This document shows positions 49,661 through 57,675 of a DNA stretch of 64,000 nt, piece after piece; the first letter of the stretch is position 1; every line of letters begins with the position of its first letter. The stretch spans positions 3,916,501-3,980,500 of the forward strand of contig NZ_JAZIFY010000001.1 in assembly GCF_036634195.1 (NCBI RefSeq), in the 5' to 3' direction. The stretch comes from Streptomyces sp. P9-A4. Its GTDB lineage: Bacteria > Actinomycetota > Actinomycetes > Streptomycetales > Streptomycetaceae. The position numbers and the translations under genes are program-made. A model generated the notes under the pieces. That model saw nothing but the letters and a program-made list of their open reading frames with translations, did no database searches and was not told the origin of the DNA.

Positions 49661-50250
49661 CCGGGACCACCGGGACGACCACGACCAGCCCGCTCCGGGC
49701 CGTTCTGAAGGATCTCCGCGCGATCGACGGCGCCGTCTACGCCGCCGTCGCCGCCACGCCCACGCCCACGCTCGACACCGGGCTCCGCAGGCTCTCCACC
49801 GCCGCGAACAACTCCAAGATCTCGTTCGCTGTGGCGGCCTCCCTCGCCCTCTTCCCCGGCCGGCCGCGCCGGGCCGCGCTCACCGGGCTCGGGGCCATCG
49901 CCGTGGCCTCGGCCTCGGCCAACCTGCTGGGCAAGCGGCTGGTGCGCAGGCCGAGGCCGGACCGGGAGGCGGCCCGGGTGGTGGTGGGCCGGCACGTGCC
50001 GATGCCGGACTCGGCCTCGTTCCCCTCCGGGCACACCGCCTCGGCGGTCGCCTTCGCCACCGCCGTGGGGGTCGTGCTGCCCCCGGCGGCCGTGCCCCTC
50101 CAGGTGCTCGCGATGGGCGTGGGCTACTCCCGGGTCCACACCGGGGTCCACTACCCGGGCGATGTCGCCGCCGGCGCCGTCCTCGGCATGGCGAGCGCCG
50201 TCGTCTCGCTGGTCGTCGGGGCCTCCCTGACGGCCGCCAAGGGGAAGTGA
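49657..50250 (+). CDS. PAP2-family phosphatase
   Basis: 197 residues with several membrane helices and all three parts of the PAP2 site: KRLVRRPRPDR, SFPSGHTASAVAFA and SRVHTGVHYPGDVAAGAVLG. It should remove phosphate from a lipid or polyprenyl phosphate. It overlaps the lipid kinase gene by 4 nt (ATGA), so the two probably act on opposite sides of the same lipid pool. Confidence 0.93.
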   Translation: MTGTTGTTTTSPLRAVLKDLRAIDGAVYAAVAATPTPTLDTGLRRLSTAANNSKISFAVAASLALFPGRPRRAALTGLGAIAVASASANLLGKRLVRRPRPDREAARVVVGRHVPMPDSASFPSGHTASAVAFATAVGVVLPPAAVPLQVLAMGVGYSRVHTGVHYPGDVAAGAVLGMASAVVSLVVGASLTAAKGK

Positions 50251-50343
50251 GCGGGCGTCAGAGAGGTTCGTGTCCGTTCGCGCCGGACCGTGCCAGGCCG
50301 GGGTCGGGTCGGGTCAGGCCGTGCCAGGCCGTGCCAAGTGGTG

Positions 50344-51432
50344 TCAGTACGTCGCGCGGGCCAGTTCCTCCTCCGTGAGGTCCAGCGCTGCCAGCCGCTC
50401 CGGGTCCGCCAGGATGTGCAGCTCGACGATTCGGTCCCCGGCGATCGTGAACGCCATGAGCGCGCCCGGCCGCCCGTCCTTGACCGACAGGACCGCGGGT
50501 GCGCCGTTGACGACCATCGGCAGTGCTCCCGTACGGAACTTGGCGTACGTGAGGGCCTGCGCGATGACGGCCTCGGCGCCCCGGACCACCTTGGACACCG
50601 CCGCGAGGGTCCGTCCGCCGTCGGCGCGCAGCACCACGTCCGGGTCCAGGACGGCGAGCAGTCCCTCGAAGTCGCCGCCGTGCGCGGCGGCGAGGAACGC
50701 GTCGGCGATCTCCCGCTGCCGCCGGGCGTCGGGCCCCGGGGCCGGGGTGGTGTCCTGGACGCGGCGGCGCGCGCGGCTGGCGAGCTGGCGGGTGGCCGCC
50801 GGGGTGCGGTCCACGATCGGCGCGATCTCGTCGAAGGACACGGCGAACATGTCGTGCAGGACGAACGCGAGCCGCTCGGCCGGGGACAGGGTCTCCAGGA
50901 CGACGAGCAGCGCGAGGCCGACGGACTCGGTGACCTCGGCGGCGTGTTCCGGGTCGGTGGTGTCGGCGACCCGGACGACCGGGTCGGGGACGTAGTACTC
51001 CAGCGGGTCCTCGCGGCGCGAGCCGCGTGAGCGCAGCATGTCGAGGCAGACGCGGCCGACGACGGTGGTCAGCCAGCCGCTGAGGTTCTCCACCGCGCTG
51101 ACGTCACTGCGGCTGAGCTTGAACCAGGCCTCCTGGACGGCGTCCTCGGCCTCGCTGAGCGAGCCCAGCATCCGGTAGGCGACCGCCCTCAGGTGGCGGC
51201 GGTCGGCCTCGAAGCGGCGGGCCAGGAGGTCCGCGTCGCCGTGGCCGCTGCTGCTGCCGTGGCCGCTGCCGTGGCCGTCGCCGGCCCCGTGGCCCCGGTC
51301 GTGGCCGGTCCGGTCGTTCCCGCCCCGGCCGTCGCGCTTCTCGCCCTCGTCGGCCCGGCCGCCGTCGGCCTGGTCGTTCCGGTCCTGCTCCACTCGTCGG
51401 TCTCCCCGTTCGCGTACGTCGCGTGCCGTCAT
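50344..51432 (-). CDS. ECF sigma factor, SigJ type, with SnoaL-like domain and His/Gly/Asp-rich leader
   Basis: 362 residues. Region 2 (LLARRFEADRRHLRAVAYRMLGSLSEAEDAVQEAWFKL) and region 4 (LETLSPAERLAFVLHDMFAVSFDEIAPIVDRTPAATRQLASRARRRV) are followed by a SnoaL/NTF2-like domain (REIADAFLAAAHGGDFEGLLAVLDPDVVLRADGG) that in this group controls activity instead of an anti-sigma factor. The first about 65 residues are unusual: charged, then repeats such as GHGAGDGHGSGHGSSSGHGD. The start is uncertain; a shorter protein beginning near DADLLARRF would be the common length. Divergent from the rhodanese gene. Confidence 0.88.
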   Translation of the reverse strand: MTARDVRERGDRRVEQDRNDQADGGRADEGEKRDGRGGNDRTGHDRGHGAGDGHGSGHGSSSGHGDADLLARRFEADRRHLRAVAYRMLGSLSEAEDAVQEAWFKLSRSDVSAVENLSGWLTTVVGRVCLDMLRSRGSRREDPLEYYVPDPVVRVADTTDPEHAAEVTESVGLALLVVLETLSPAERLAFVLHDMFAVSFDEIAPIVDRTPAATRQLASRARRRVQDTTPAPGPDARRQREIADAFLAAAHGGDFEGLLAVLDPDVVLRADGGRTLAAVSKVVRGAEAVIAQALTYAKFRTGALPMVVNGAPAVLSVKDGRPGALMAFTIAGDRIVELHILADPERLAALDLTEEELARATY

Positions 51433-51595
51433 GCCGTCATGACGGATCGAACCCCCACGATGTGACACGGACGCTGCGGATGGCCGAAAAGGGAGGGTGG
51501 TGGCCCGTGCCGTCCCGGTGTGTGAGATCCACGCCGCCCCGGGCCGAACGCCCGGGATTCCCCGGCCGAGGGGTCCGGCCGCCGTGAATCCCTCC

Positions 51596-51624
51596 TTCAG
51601 CGCGGTGGTCATCGTCCGTAGATT
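51596..51624 (+). promoter_or_regulatory. Candidate promoter of the rhodanese gene
   Basis: TTCAGC (51596) and TAGATT (51619-51624) are 17 bp apart; transcription would begin at or next to the ATG at 51632, giving a leaderless mRNA. Confidence 0.5.
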
Positions 51625-51631
51625 GATCACC

Positions 51632-52126
51632 ATGACGACGACAACGACGCAGGTCAACCCCGTACTCCGCACCCCGCCGGCCCCGCCCGCCGCCGCTGCC
51701 GCGTACTTCTCCGCGAGCCTCGCCTTCCACGCGGACGTCTCCGACGTGGCCTCCGTGCTCGCCGCCTCCGCCGCCGACGGCACCGACCCGGGCTTCGTGG
51801 TGATCGACTCGCGTTCGACCGCCTCCTGGGACCAGGGGCACGTCCCCGGCGCGGTCCACCTGCCGACCGCGCTCGTCCCCGAGCAGGCCGAGCGGCTGCT
51901 CGACCGGTCCGTGCCGGTCGTCACGTACTGCTGGGGCCCCGGCTGCAACGGCGCCACCCGCGCCGCGCTGGCCCTCGCGGAGCTGGGCTTCCAGGTGAAG
52001 GAGATGCTCGGCGGTTTCGAGTACTGGGTGCGTGAGGGCTTCGCGTACGAGACCTGGGAAGGGCCCGCGGAGAAGGCCGCGGACCCCCTCACCGCGCCGG
52101 TCGGATCCGACGACTGCGGCTGCTGA
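51632..52126 (+). CDS. Rhodanese-like domain protein
   Basis: 164 residues, a single rhodanese domain. FVVIDSRSTASWDQGHVPGAVHLP, then the active-site loop VTYCWGPGCNGATRAALALAELGF with Cys, ending in a Cys pair (DDCGC) at the C-terminus. Rhodaneses carry persulfide sulfur for thiosulfate or cyanide metabolism or sulfur transfer. The divergent SigJ-type sigma gene suggests redox or oxidant control, but the regulatory link is inferred from position only. Confidence 0.92.
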   Translation: MTTTTTQVNPVLRTPPAPPAAAAAYFSASLAFHADVSDVASVLAASAADGTDPGFVVIDSRSTASWDQGHVPGAVHLPTALVPEQAERLLDRSVPVVTYCWGPGCNGATRAALALAELGFQVKEMLGGFEYWVREGFAYETWEGPAEKAADPLTAPVGSDDCGC

Positions 52127-52179
52127 CGCCAACCGATTTCGTGATCGCCCCGGTCATGCCGTAGAGTCAGGTTTACCGA

Positions 52180-52253
52180 CGCGGGGTGGAGCAGCTCGGT
52201 AGCTCGCTGGGCTCATAACCCAGAGGTCGCAGGTTCAAATCCTGTCCCCGCTA
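52180..52253 (+). tRNA. Initiator tRNA-fMet (CAT)
   Basis: CGCGGGGTGGAGCAGCTCGG at the 5' end, anticodon CAT in CTCATAA, and three G-C pairs (GGG/CCC) at the base of the anticodon stem. The first base pair is a mismatch (C1 x T72). Both features mark an initiator. CCA not encoded. Confidence 0.95.
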
Positions 52254-52264
52254 CTCAGTAGCAA

Positions 52265-52301
52265 CGAAGGCCCGGATCCAGTCACTGGATCCGGGCCTTC
52301 G
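52265..52301 (+). terminator. Terminator of tRNA-fMet
   Basis: A 16-bp perfect stem (CGAAGGCCCGGATCCA and complement) with a GTCAC loop, 11 nt after the tRNA. Confidence 0.9.
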
Positions 52302-52346
52302 TCGTGTGCGCGGATGCGTCCCGGGGCTCCGCTGCCCCGGATCGCG

Positions 52347-52378
52347 CTTGACCTTTACGCAACGTCAAGATTTAGCGT
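52347..52378 (+). promoter_or_regulatory. MerR-type promoter/operator
   Basis: CTTGAC (52347-52352) and GTCAAG (52364-52369) form an inverted repeat that covers the space between TTGACC (-35) and TAGCGT (52373-52378, -10). The spacer is 19 bp, the stretched length that MerR regulators correct by bending DNA. Transcription would start at the regulator's own ATG. Confidence 0.75.
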
Positions 52379-52385
52379 TCTCGGT

Positions 52386-53126
52386 ATGGAGTGGTCGATC
52401 CAAGAGATCGCCAAGAAGGCCGGCACCACCAGTCGCACCCTCCGCCACTACGGGGAGCGCGGACTGCTGGAGCCGAGCCGGATCGGCGCGAACGGTTACC
52501 GGTACTACGACCAGGCGGCGCTCGTGCGGCTGCAGCGCATCCTGCTGCTGCGCGAGCTGGGGCTCTCGCTGCCCGCCATCGCCGAGGTCCTCGAAGGGCA
52601 GCGCGACACGTCCGCGGCCCTGCGGACCCATCTCGCCCTCCTCGAACAGGAGCGGGAGCGTCTCGGGCGCCGGATCGCGTCCGTGCGGACCACTCTCCAC
52701 AAGACCGAGAACGGAGAAGAACTCATGGCCGATGAAGTGTTCGACGGCTTCGACCACACGGCGTACGAGGAGGAGGTCACCGAGCGCTGGGGCCGGGACG
52801 CGTACGCCAAGGGCGACCGCTGGTGGCGCTCGCTCGACGCCGCGCGGAAGAAGGCCTTCATGGACGAACAGGCCGGCATCGCCCGCGACTTCGGGCGGGC
52901 CCTCAAGGACGGGCTGCCCGCCGGCGGCGACGAGGTGCAGGCCATCGCGCGACGCCAGGTCGCGTGGCTCTCGGCCACGACGGACCCGAGCAAGGAGTAC
53001 GTGATCGGTCTCGGCCGCATGTACGTCGACGACCCGCGCTTCACCGCCACCTACGACAGGCACGGCGAGGGCACCGCCGTCCTCGTCCGGGACGCGCTGG
53101 AGATCTACGCGGAGCGGAACCTGTAG
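52386..53126 (+). CDS. MerR-family regulator with TipAS-type ligand domain
   Basis: 246 residues. The HTH (EWSIQEIAKKAGTTSRTLRHYGERGLLEPSRIGANGYRYYDQAALVRLQRI) and a long helix are followed by the TipAS domain (about 115-246: DEVFDGFDHTAYEEEVTERWG, WLSATTDPSKEYVIGLGRMYVDDPRFTATYDRHGEGTAVLVRDAL). TipA-class proteins sense thiopeptides and other drugs and switch on their own promoter. The native MerR-type promoter directly ahead fits autoregulation; no separate target gene is obvious. Confidence 0.94.
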   Translation: MEWSIQEIAKKAGTTSRTLRHYGERGLLEPSRIGANGYRYYDQAALVRLQRILLLRELGLSLPAIAEVLEGQRDTSAALRTHLALLEQERERLGRRIASVRTTLHKTENGEELMADEVFDGFDHTAYEEEVTERWGRDAYAKGDRWWRSLDAARKKAFMDEQAGIARDFGRALKDGLPAGGDEVQAIARRQVAWLSATTDPSKEYVIGLGRMYVDDPRFTATYDRHGEGTAVLVRDALEIYAERNL

Positions 53127-53199
53127 AAGTAAACGGTGGCCAAAACCGTGCCCGCCTCTTTGCGGCCACGCGGTACCCCACCGTAGTGTCACGCGCACC

Positions 53200-53580
53200 A
53201 TGAGTGACGAACGCGTGACGGACGTACGACGGCGGGCGCCCGCCGTCCTCGTCCTGCTCGCTCTCCTCGCCCTTCTCGTGAGCGTCTGCCACGGCTCGCA
53301 CGGGCACGCGCTGCCGCCCTCGGGCGCGACGGCCCTCGCCTCCGCCCCCGCCCTGCCGCACGGCTGCGAGCAGTCCGGGGACGCCTGGTCCTTCGACGCC
53401 CACCTCCCCGCACAGGCCGCCGCCGCGCCCCTCGCCGCGCCGGACGCCGGCGGGGCCGTACTCCTCCCGTACGCCGCCGACCTCCGCGACGACCCCCGCG
53501 CACGCTGCGTCCGGGGCAGGGCGGGACCCGGACCGCAGCCGGGCCGGCTGCTGATCGCCCTCGGAGTGGACCGGAACTGA
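53200..53580 (+). CDS. Small membrane or secreted protein
   Basis: 126 residues. A cytoplasmic Arg-rich start and one hydrophobic helix (APAVLVLLALLALLVSVCHG) end in a Cys/His cluster (CHGSHGHA). The mature part has two more Cys (HGCEQSG, ARCVRG). I do not recognise the family. TTGCGG-18-TAGTGT upstream is a plausible promoter. It lies 63 nt before the cysteine-synthase-like gene and may belong to that unit. Confidence 0.6.
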   Translation: MSDERVTDVRRRAPAVLVLLALLALLVSVCHGSHGHALPPSGATALASAPALPHGCEQSGDAWSFDAHLPAQAAAAPLAAPDAGGAVLLPYAADLRDDPRARCVRGRAGPGPQPGRLLIALGVDRN

Positions 53581-53643
53581 GCCGGGTCATGCCCCGCGTG
53601 ACCAGGTTCCCTTCCGCATGCCACCCCAAGGACGTACCCCTCG

Positions 53644-54720
53644 ATGAACACCCTGCTGCCCGGCACGACGCTGCCCGGCACGACCCCGCCCGGCAGGACC
53701 CTCCCCGGGGGCCTGCTGCCGCTCGCCGAGCAGACCGTCGGCAACACGCCCGTCCTGCGGACCGACGACGGTTACTGGGCCAAGCTCGAAGGCTTCAACT
53801 TCGGCGGCATCAAGGACCGCGCCGCCCTCTACATGGTCGAGCAGGCCCGCCGGCGCGGTGAGCTGCGGCCCGGCGCCCCGATCGTCGAGTCCACCTCAGG
53901 GACCCTCGGTCTCGGTCTCGCCCTCGCCGGGGTGCTGCACGGCCACCCGGTGCACGTCGTCACCGACCCCGGTCTCGAACCGATCGTCGAGCGGATGCTC
54001 GTCGCCCACGGCGCCCAGGTCCACGTCGTACGGGAGCCCAGCCCGCACGGCGGCTGGCAGCAGGCCCGGATGGACCGGGTCGCCGAACTCCTGGTGGGCC
54101 TCGACGGGGCCTGGTGGCCCAACCAGTACGGGAACCCCGACAACCCCGACGCCTACGCCGGGCTCGCCGCCGAGCTGTCCGGGCAGCTCGACCGGATCGA
54201 CGTCCTCGTCTGCGCGGTCGGCACCGGCGGCCACTCGGCCGGGATCTCCCGGGCGCTGCGCGCCACCAGCAGCCCCGCGCTCGAACTGGTCGGCGTGGAC
54301 TCCATCGGCTCCACCGTCTTCGGACTGCCCGCCGGGGAGCGGCTGATGCGCGGCCTCGGCTCCTCGATCCACCCGGGGAACGTGGACCACGGGGCCTTCG
54401 ACGAGGTCCACTGGGTGGGGCCGGCCGAGGCGGTACGGGCGGCCCGCCGCCTGGCCTCGCGTCAGTTCGCGACCGGTGGCTGGAGCGTGGGCGCGGTCGC
54501 GCTGGTCGCCGGCTGGCTGGCCCGCACCCGGCCGCGCGGGACGCGGATCGCGGCCGTCTTCCCGGACGGGCCGCAGCGGTACTTCGACACCGTCTTCAAC
54601 GACGAGTTCTGCGCGGCGCACGGTCTTCTCGACGGGCCCGTACGGGAGGACCCGGCGGGGTACGAGACCGGCGTGCCGGTCGACGGCTGGACCCGCAAGG
54701 CCATGGAGCGTGTCCGGTGA
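53644..54720 (+). CDS. PLP-dependent cysteine synthase-family enzyme
   Basis: 358 residues. Fold type II PLP enzyme: [21 protein letters not shown] with the PLP Lys, [15 protein letters not shown] as the substrate loop, NPDNPDAY and [17 protein letters not shown] as the phosphate-binding Gly loop. It differs from housekeeping CysK by a longer C-terminus and by coupling to an MFS carrier gene (overlap GTGA). Beta-replacement of an O-activated serine is likely; both the acceptor and the product are unknown. Confidence 0.9.
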   Translation: MNTLLPGTTLPGTTPPGRTLPGGLLPLAEQTVGNTPVLRTDDGYWAKLEGFNFGGIKDRAALYMVEQARRRGELRPGAPIVESTSGTLGLGLALAGVLHGHPVHVVTDPGLEPIVERMLVAHGAQVHVVREPSPHGGWQQARMDRVAELLVGLDGAWWPNQYGNPDNPDAYAGLAAELSGQLDRIDVLVCAVGTGGHSAGISRALRATSSPALELVGVDSIGSTVFGLPAGERLMRGLGSSIHPGNVDHGAFDEVHWVGPAEAVRAARRLASRQFATGGWSVGAVALVAGWLARTRPRGTRIAAVFPDGPQRYFDTVFNDEFCAAHGLLDGPVREDPAGYETGVPVDGWTRKAMERVR

Positions 54721-55946
54721 CGACGGCGACCGCACCCGCGAAGTCCAGGGGCGGCGTCTGGAAGCAGAGCCGTACCTTCGAGCCGGCCGTCCGGCTCCTC
54801 TTCCTCAACCAGCTCACCATCAACCTCGGCTTCTACATGCTGATGCCGTATCTGGCCGCGCACCTCGCGGACGGGCTCGGCATGGCGGCCTGGGCGGTCG
54901 GGCTCGTGCTCGGCGCCCGCAACCTCTCCCAGCAGGGCATGTTCCTCGTCGGCGGGGCGCTCGCCGACCGGCTCGGCTTCAAACCGCTCATCGTGGCGGG
55001 CTGCGCGCTGCGGACGGTCGGCTTCGGGGCGCTCGCCTTCGCGCAGTCGCTGCCGATGCTGATCGCCGCCTCGCTGGCGACCGGGCTCGCCGGGGCGCTG
55101 TTCAACCCCGCCGTACGGGCCTGCCTCGCGGCGGAGGCGGGGGAGGAGCGCCGGGTGGAGGCCTTCGCGCTGTTCAACGTCTACTACCAGGCGGGCATCC
55201 TCCTCGGGCCGCTCGTCGGGGTGGCCCTGACAGGGGTGTCGTTCCGGCTGACGTGCGTGGTGGCGGCGGTCCTCTTCGCCGGGCTGACCCTCGTACAGCT
55301 CCGGTACATGCCCGTAAGGGCGGGGAAGGCGGCGCGGGCCGGGGAGGCGCGGGGGCAGTTCCGCACGGTCCTCGCCCACCGCACCTTCTGGCTGTTCTCG
55401 CTCGCGATGACCGGCTCGTACGTGCTGTCCTTCCAGGTCTATCTGGCGCTGCCGCTCGCGGCCGGCGGGACGGGCCCCACGACCGCGCTCTTCGTCGTCT
55501 CGGCGCTGGTCGCGCTCGCCGGGCAGCTGCGGATCACCGCCTGGTGCAAGCGGCGGCTGAGCCGGGAACGGTGTCTGGTCCTCGGGCTCGCCCTGATGGG
55601 CGGCGCGTTCCTGGTCCCGGCCGCGCTCGGCCGGGGGCCGGTGGGGCTGCTGCTGTGCGCGGCGGTCCTGGCGGTGGCGAACGCGGTGCTCTACCCCTAC
55701 GAGATGGACACCGTCGTCGCGCTGTCCCGGGGGCGCTGGGTGGCCACCCACTACGGGCTCTACAACACGGTGTGCGGGATCGGGATCACTCTCGGGAACC
55801 TGGGCACGGGCGCGCTGCTCGACGTGACCGGGTGGTCGGCGCTGCCGTGGCTCGCGCTGTGCGCGGTGGGCCTGGGGTGCGCGGGGGCGATGGCGCTGCT
55901 CGCCCGGGGCGGGCGCCTGGCGGAGGAACCCGCCCCGGCGGACTGA
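54717..55946 (+). CDS. MFS transporter
   Basis: 409 residues with twelve predicted membrane helices. The motif A region [17 protein letters not shown] lies between helices 2 and 3, and a central loop ([22 protein letters not shown]) separates the halves. It is an exporter-like MFS member. GTG 54717 overlaps the stop of the cysteine-synthase-like gene, so the pair probably makes and moves the same small amino compound. Confidence 0.9.
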   Translation: MTTATAPAKSRGGVWKQSRTFEPAVRLLFLNQLTINLGFYMLMPYLAAHLADGLGMAAWAVGLVLGARNLSQQGMFLVGGALADRLGFKPLIVAGCALRTVGFGALAFAQSLPMLIAASLATGLAGALFNPAVRACLAAEAGEERRVEAFALFNVYYQAGILLGPLVGVALTGVSFRLTCVVAAVLFAGLTLVQLRYMPVRAGKAARAGEARGQFRTVLAHRTFWLFSLAMTGSYVLSFQVYLALPLAAGGTGPTTALFVVSALVALAGQLRITAWCKRRLSRERCLVLGLALMGGAFLVPAALGRGPVGLLLCAAVLAVANAVLYPYEMDTVVALSRGRWVATHYGLYNTVCGIGITLGNLGTGALLDVTGWSALPWLALCAVGLGCAGAMALLARGGRLAEEPAPAD

Positions 55947-56104
55947 GCAGCGGGGCCGAGGGTCTGAGCGTCCACCCCGCCCGCCCGCCGCCCCGTCCGT
56001 ACGCCAGTCGGCCCCGTGGAAGTCGCCGCCCTCCGGGGCGGCGGCCACCCTGGGAGGGCGCGGTGCGGACCGCGGCCGGGTACGGACCGGGCAGGAGACC
56101 ACAG

Positions 56105-57316
56105 GTGGGGCACCCCCTAGGAGCGGCGGGCGGCAGGCGGCGGGGCGGCGAGGGCCGTCCCGAGTACGGCGGTGCCCGGCGGTTCATCCGCGCGCTGCCC
56201 CCGCTGCTCATCGTGGGCGGTGTCGTGTTCGACGTGGCGACGCCGGATCCGTACACCGCCTCGCCGATGCTCGCCGCCGCCCCGCTGATTGCCGCGCCCT
56301 TCTTCTCGATGCTCACGACGCTGCTCACCGGGATCGCCGCCGTCCTCGCCTCCGTCGGGCTGCACCTCTCCAACGGCACCGCGGACGATGTGCCGGCCCT
56401 CACCGAGACCCTGACCGTCGTCACCGTCTCCGCGCTCGCCCTCCTCATCAACCGGGTCGTGCGCCGCAGCGGCGAACGGCTCGCCTCGGCGCGGGTCATC
56501 GCCGAGGCCGCGCAGAAGGCGGTGCTGCCGACGCCCGCCGAGCGGATCGGCGGGCTGCAGTGCGCGGCGCGTTACGAGGCGGCGCACGCGGACGCGTTCA
56601 TCGGCGGCGACCTGTTCGCCGTCCAGGACACCCCCTACGGGGTGCGGCTCGTCCTCGGGGACGTCAGGGGCAAGGGCATGGAGGCGGTCGAGGCGGTCGC
56701 CGTCGTCATCGGGGCGTTCCGGGAGGCGGCCGAGCAGGAACGGAACCTGGAGGGCGTGGCGCAGCGCCTCGAACGGGCGCTGACCCGGGAGGGCACCCGC
56801 AGGGACGGGCTCGACGCCTTCGAGGGGTTCACCACCGCCGTCCTCGCCGAGATCCCGCGCGGTGACGGCAGCGGCACCTTCGGCGGTTTCGTACGGGTGG
56901 TCAACCGCGGCCACCCGCCCCCGCTGATGCTGTACGGCGACGGGCGGCTCGACTCGCTGGAGCCGGGCGAGCCCGCGCTGCCGCTGGGCATGGGCGATCT
57001 CGCGGGGTGGCCGGACCGGGCCGAGGCGCGGCCGTTCCCGCCGGGCGCGACGCTGCTCTTCTACACCGACGGCCTCTCCGAGGCGCGGGACGCTGCGGGC
57101 GTCTTCTACGACCCGGTGTCGCGGCTCGCCGGCCGGATCTTCCCGGGTCCCGAGGAACTGCTCGACGCGCTCGCGGACGACGTACGGCTGCACACGGGCG
57201 GCGGGTCGACGGACGACATGGCGCTGCTCGCGGTGAGCCGTCCGTCGGAGGGGCAGCAGGGGCGGCGGCGGACGATGCCGGTGGTGCCGCCGGGCGGGCC
57301 CGGTCACCGCTCGTAG
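56105..57316 (+). CDS. Membrane-bound PP2C/SpoIIE-type serine phosphatase
   Basis: 403 residues. Three membrane helices (ALPPLLIVGGVVFDV, MLAAAPLIAAPFFSMLTTLLTGIAAVLASVGLHL, LTVVTVSALALLINRVV) precede a SpoIIE domain: FIGGDLFAVQDTPYGVRLVLGDVRGKGMEAVE with metal Asp residues, VRVVNRGHPPPLML and FYTDGLSEARD, ending with STDDMALLAV. These phosphatases switch anti-sigma-antagonist partners in stress and development. I prefer GTG 56105 (AGGAG at 7 nt); GTG 56063 is also possible. Confidence 0.9.
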   Translation: MGHPLGAAGGRRRGGEGRPEYGGARRFIRALPPLLIVGGVVFDVATPDPYTASPMLAAAPLIAAPFFSMLTTLLTGIAAVLASVGLHLSNGTADDVPALTETLTVVTVSALALLINRVVRRSGERLASARVIAEAAQKAVLPTPAERIGGLQCAARYEAAHADAFIGGDLFAVQDTPYGVRLVLGDVRGKGMEAVEAVAVVIGAFREAAEQERNLEGVAQRLERALTREGTRRDGLDAFEGFTTAVLAEIPRGDGSGTFGGFVRVVNRGHPPPLMLYGDGRLDSLEPGEPALPLGMGDLAGWPDRAEARPFPPGATLLFYTDGLSEARDAAGVFYDPVSRLAGRIFPGPEELLDALADDVRLHTGGGSTDDMALLAVSRPSEGQQGRRRTMPVVPPGGPGHRS

Positions 57317-57675
57317 TCGCGGGGTGTCGCTGCGATAACAATTGACATAACGTCAGATCGCTCGGCTTCCGCGGCCCCTTTCTGAAGCGGGGTCAACTCG
57401 GGCCATTCTCTACCATTTCAATGAATGATCAAGAGGGACGGCTTGGAATCGGGAGCCCCTGTCTATTAACGTTCGATAACGCAGCGCGGTCGTTTCAGCC
57501 GTCGCAAGAGGCGGCACCGTGCGCGCGCGCCGAATCCTGAAGAGGAACCGGGGAACCACTACTTGGGGTGAATCGGGCCTTTCGCACCTGTGCGAGCGTG
57601 CCCGTAGGAGACCTTCCTGCTCCGAACCCGTCAGCTAACCCGGTAGGCGAGAAGGAAGGAAAGGAGCGCGCCTTC
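57317..57675. other. Leader region of the M23 peptidase gene
   Basis: 359 nt. The first half is AT-rich (ACAATTGACATAACG; CTATTAACGTTCGATAACG) and should hold the promoter; the second half is the riboswitch annotated separately. Confidence 0.65.
57498..57660 (+). promoter_or_regulatory. ydaO/yuaA-type cyclic di-AMP riboswitch
   Basis: The conserved parts are in order: GGGGAACCA (57550), TTGGGGTGAATCGGGCC (57563), a hairpin CGCACCTGTGCG, CCCGTAGGAGACCTTCC, CCGAACCCGTCAGCTAACC and GGTAGGCGAGAAGGAAGG. This is the ydaO pattern common ahead of cell-wall hydrolase genes in Streptomyces. Binding of c-di-AMP turns expression off in characterised cases. The 5' limit is approximate. Confidence 0.9.
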
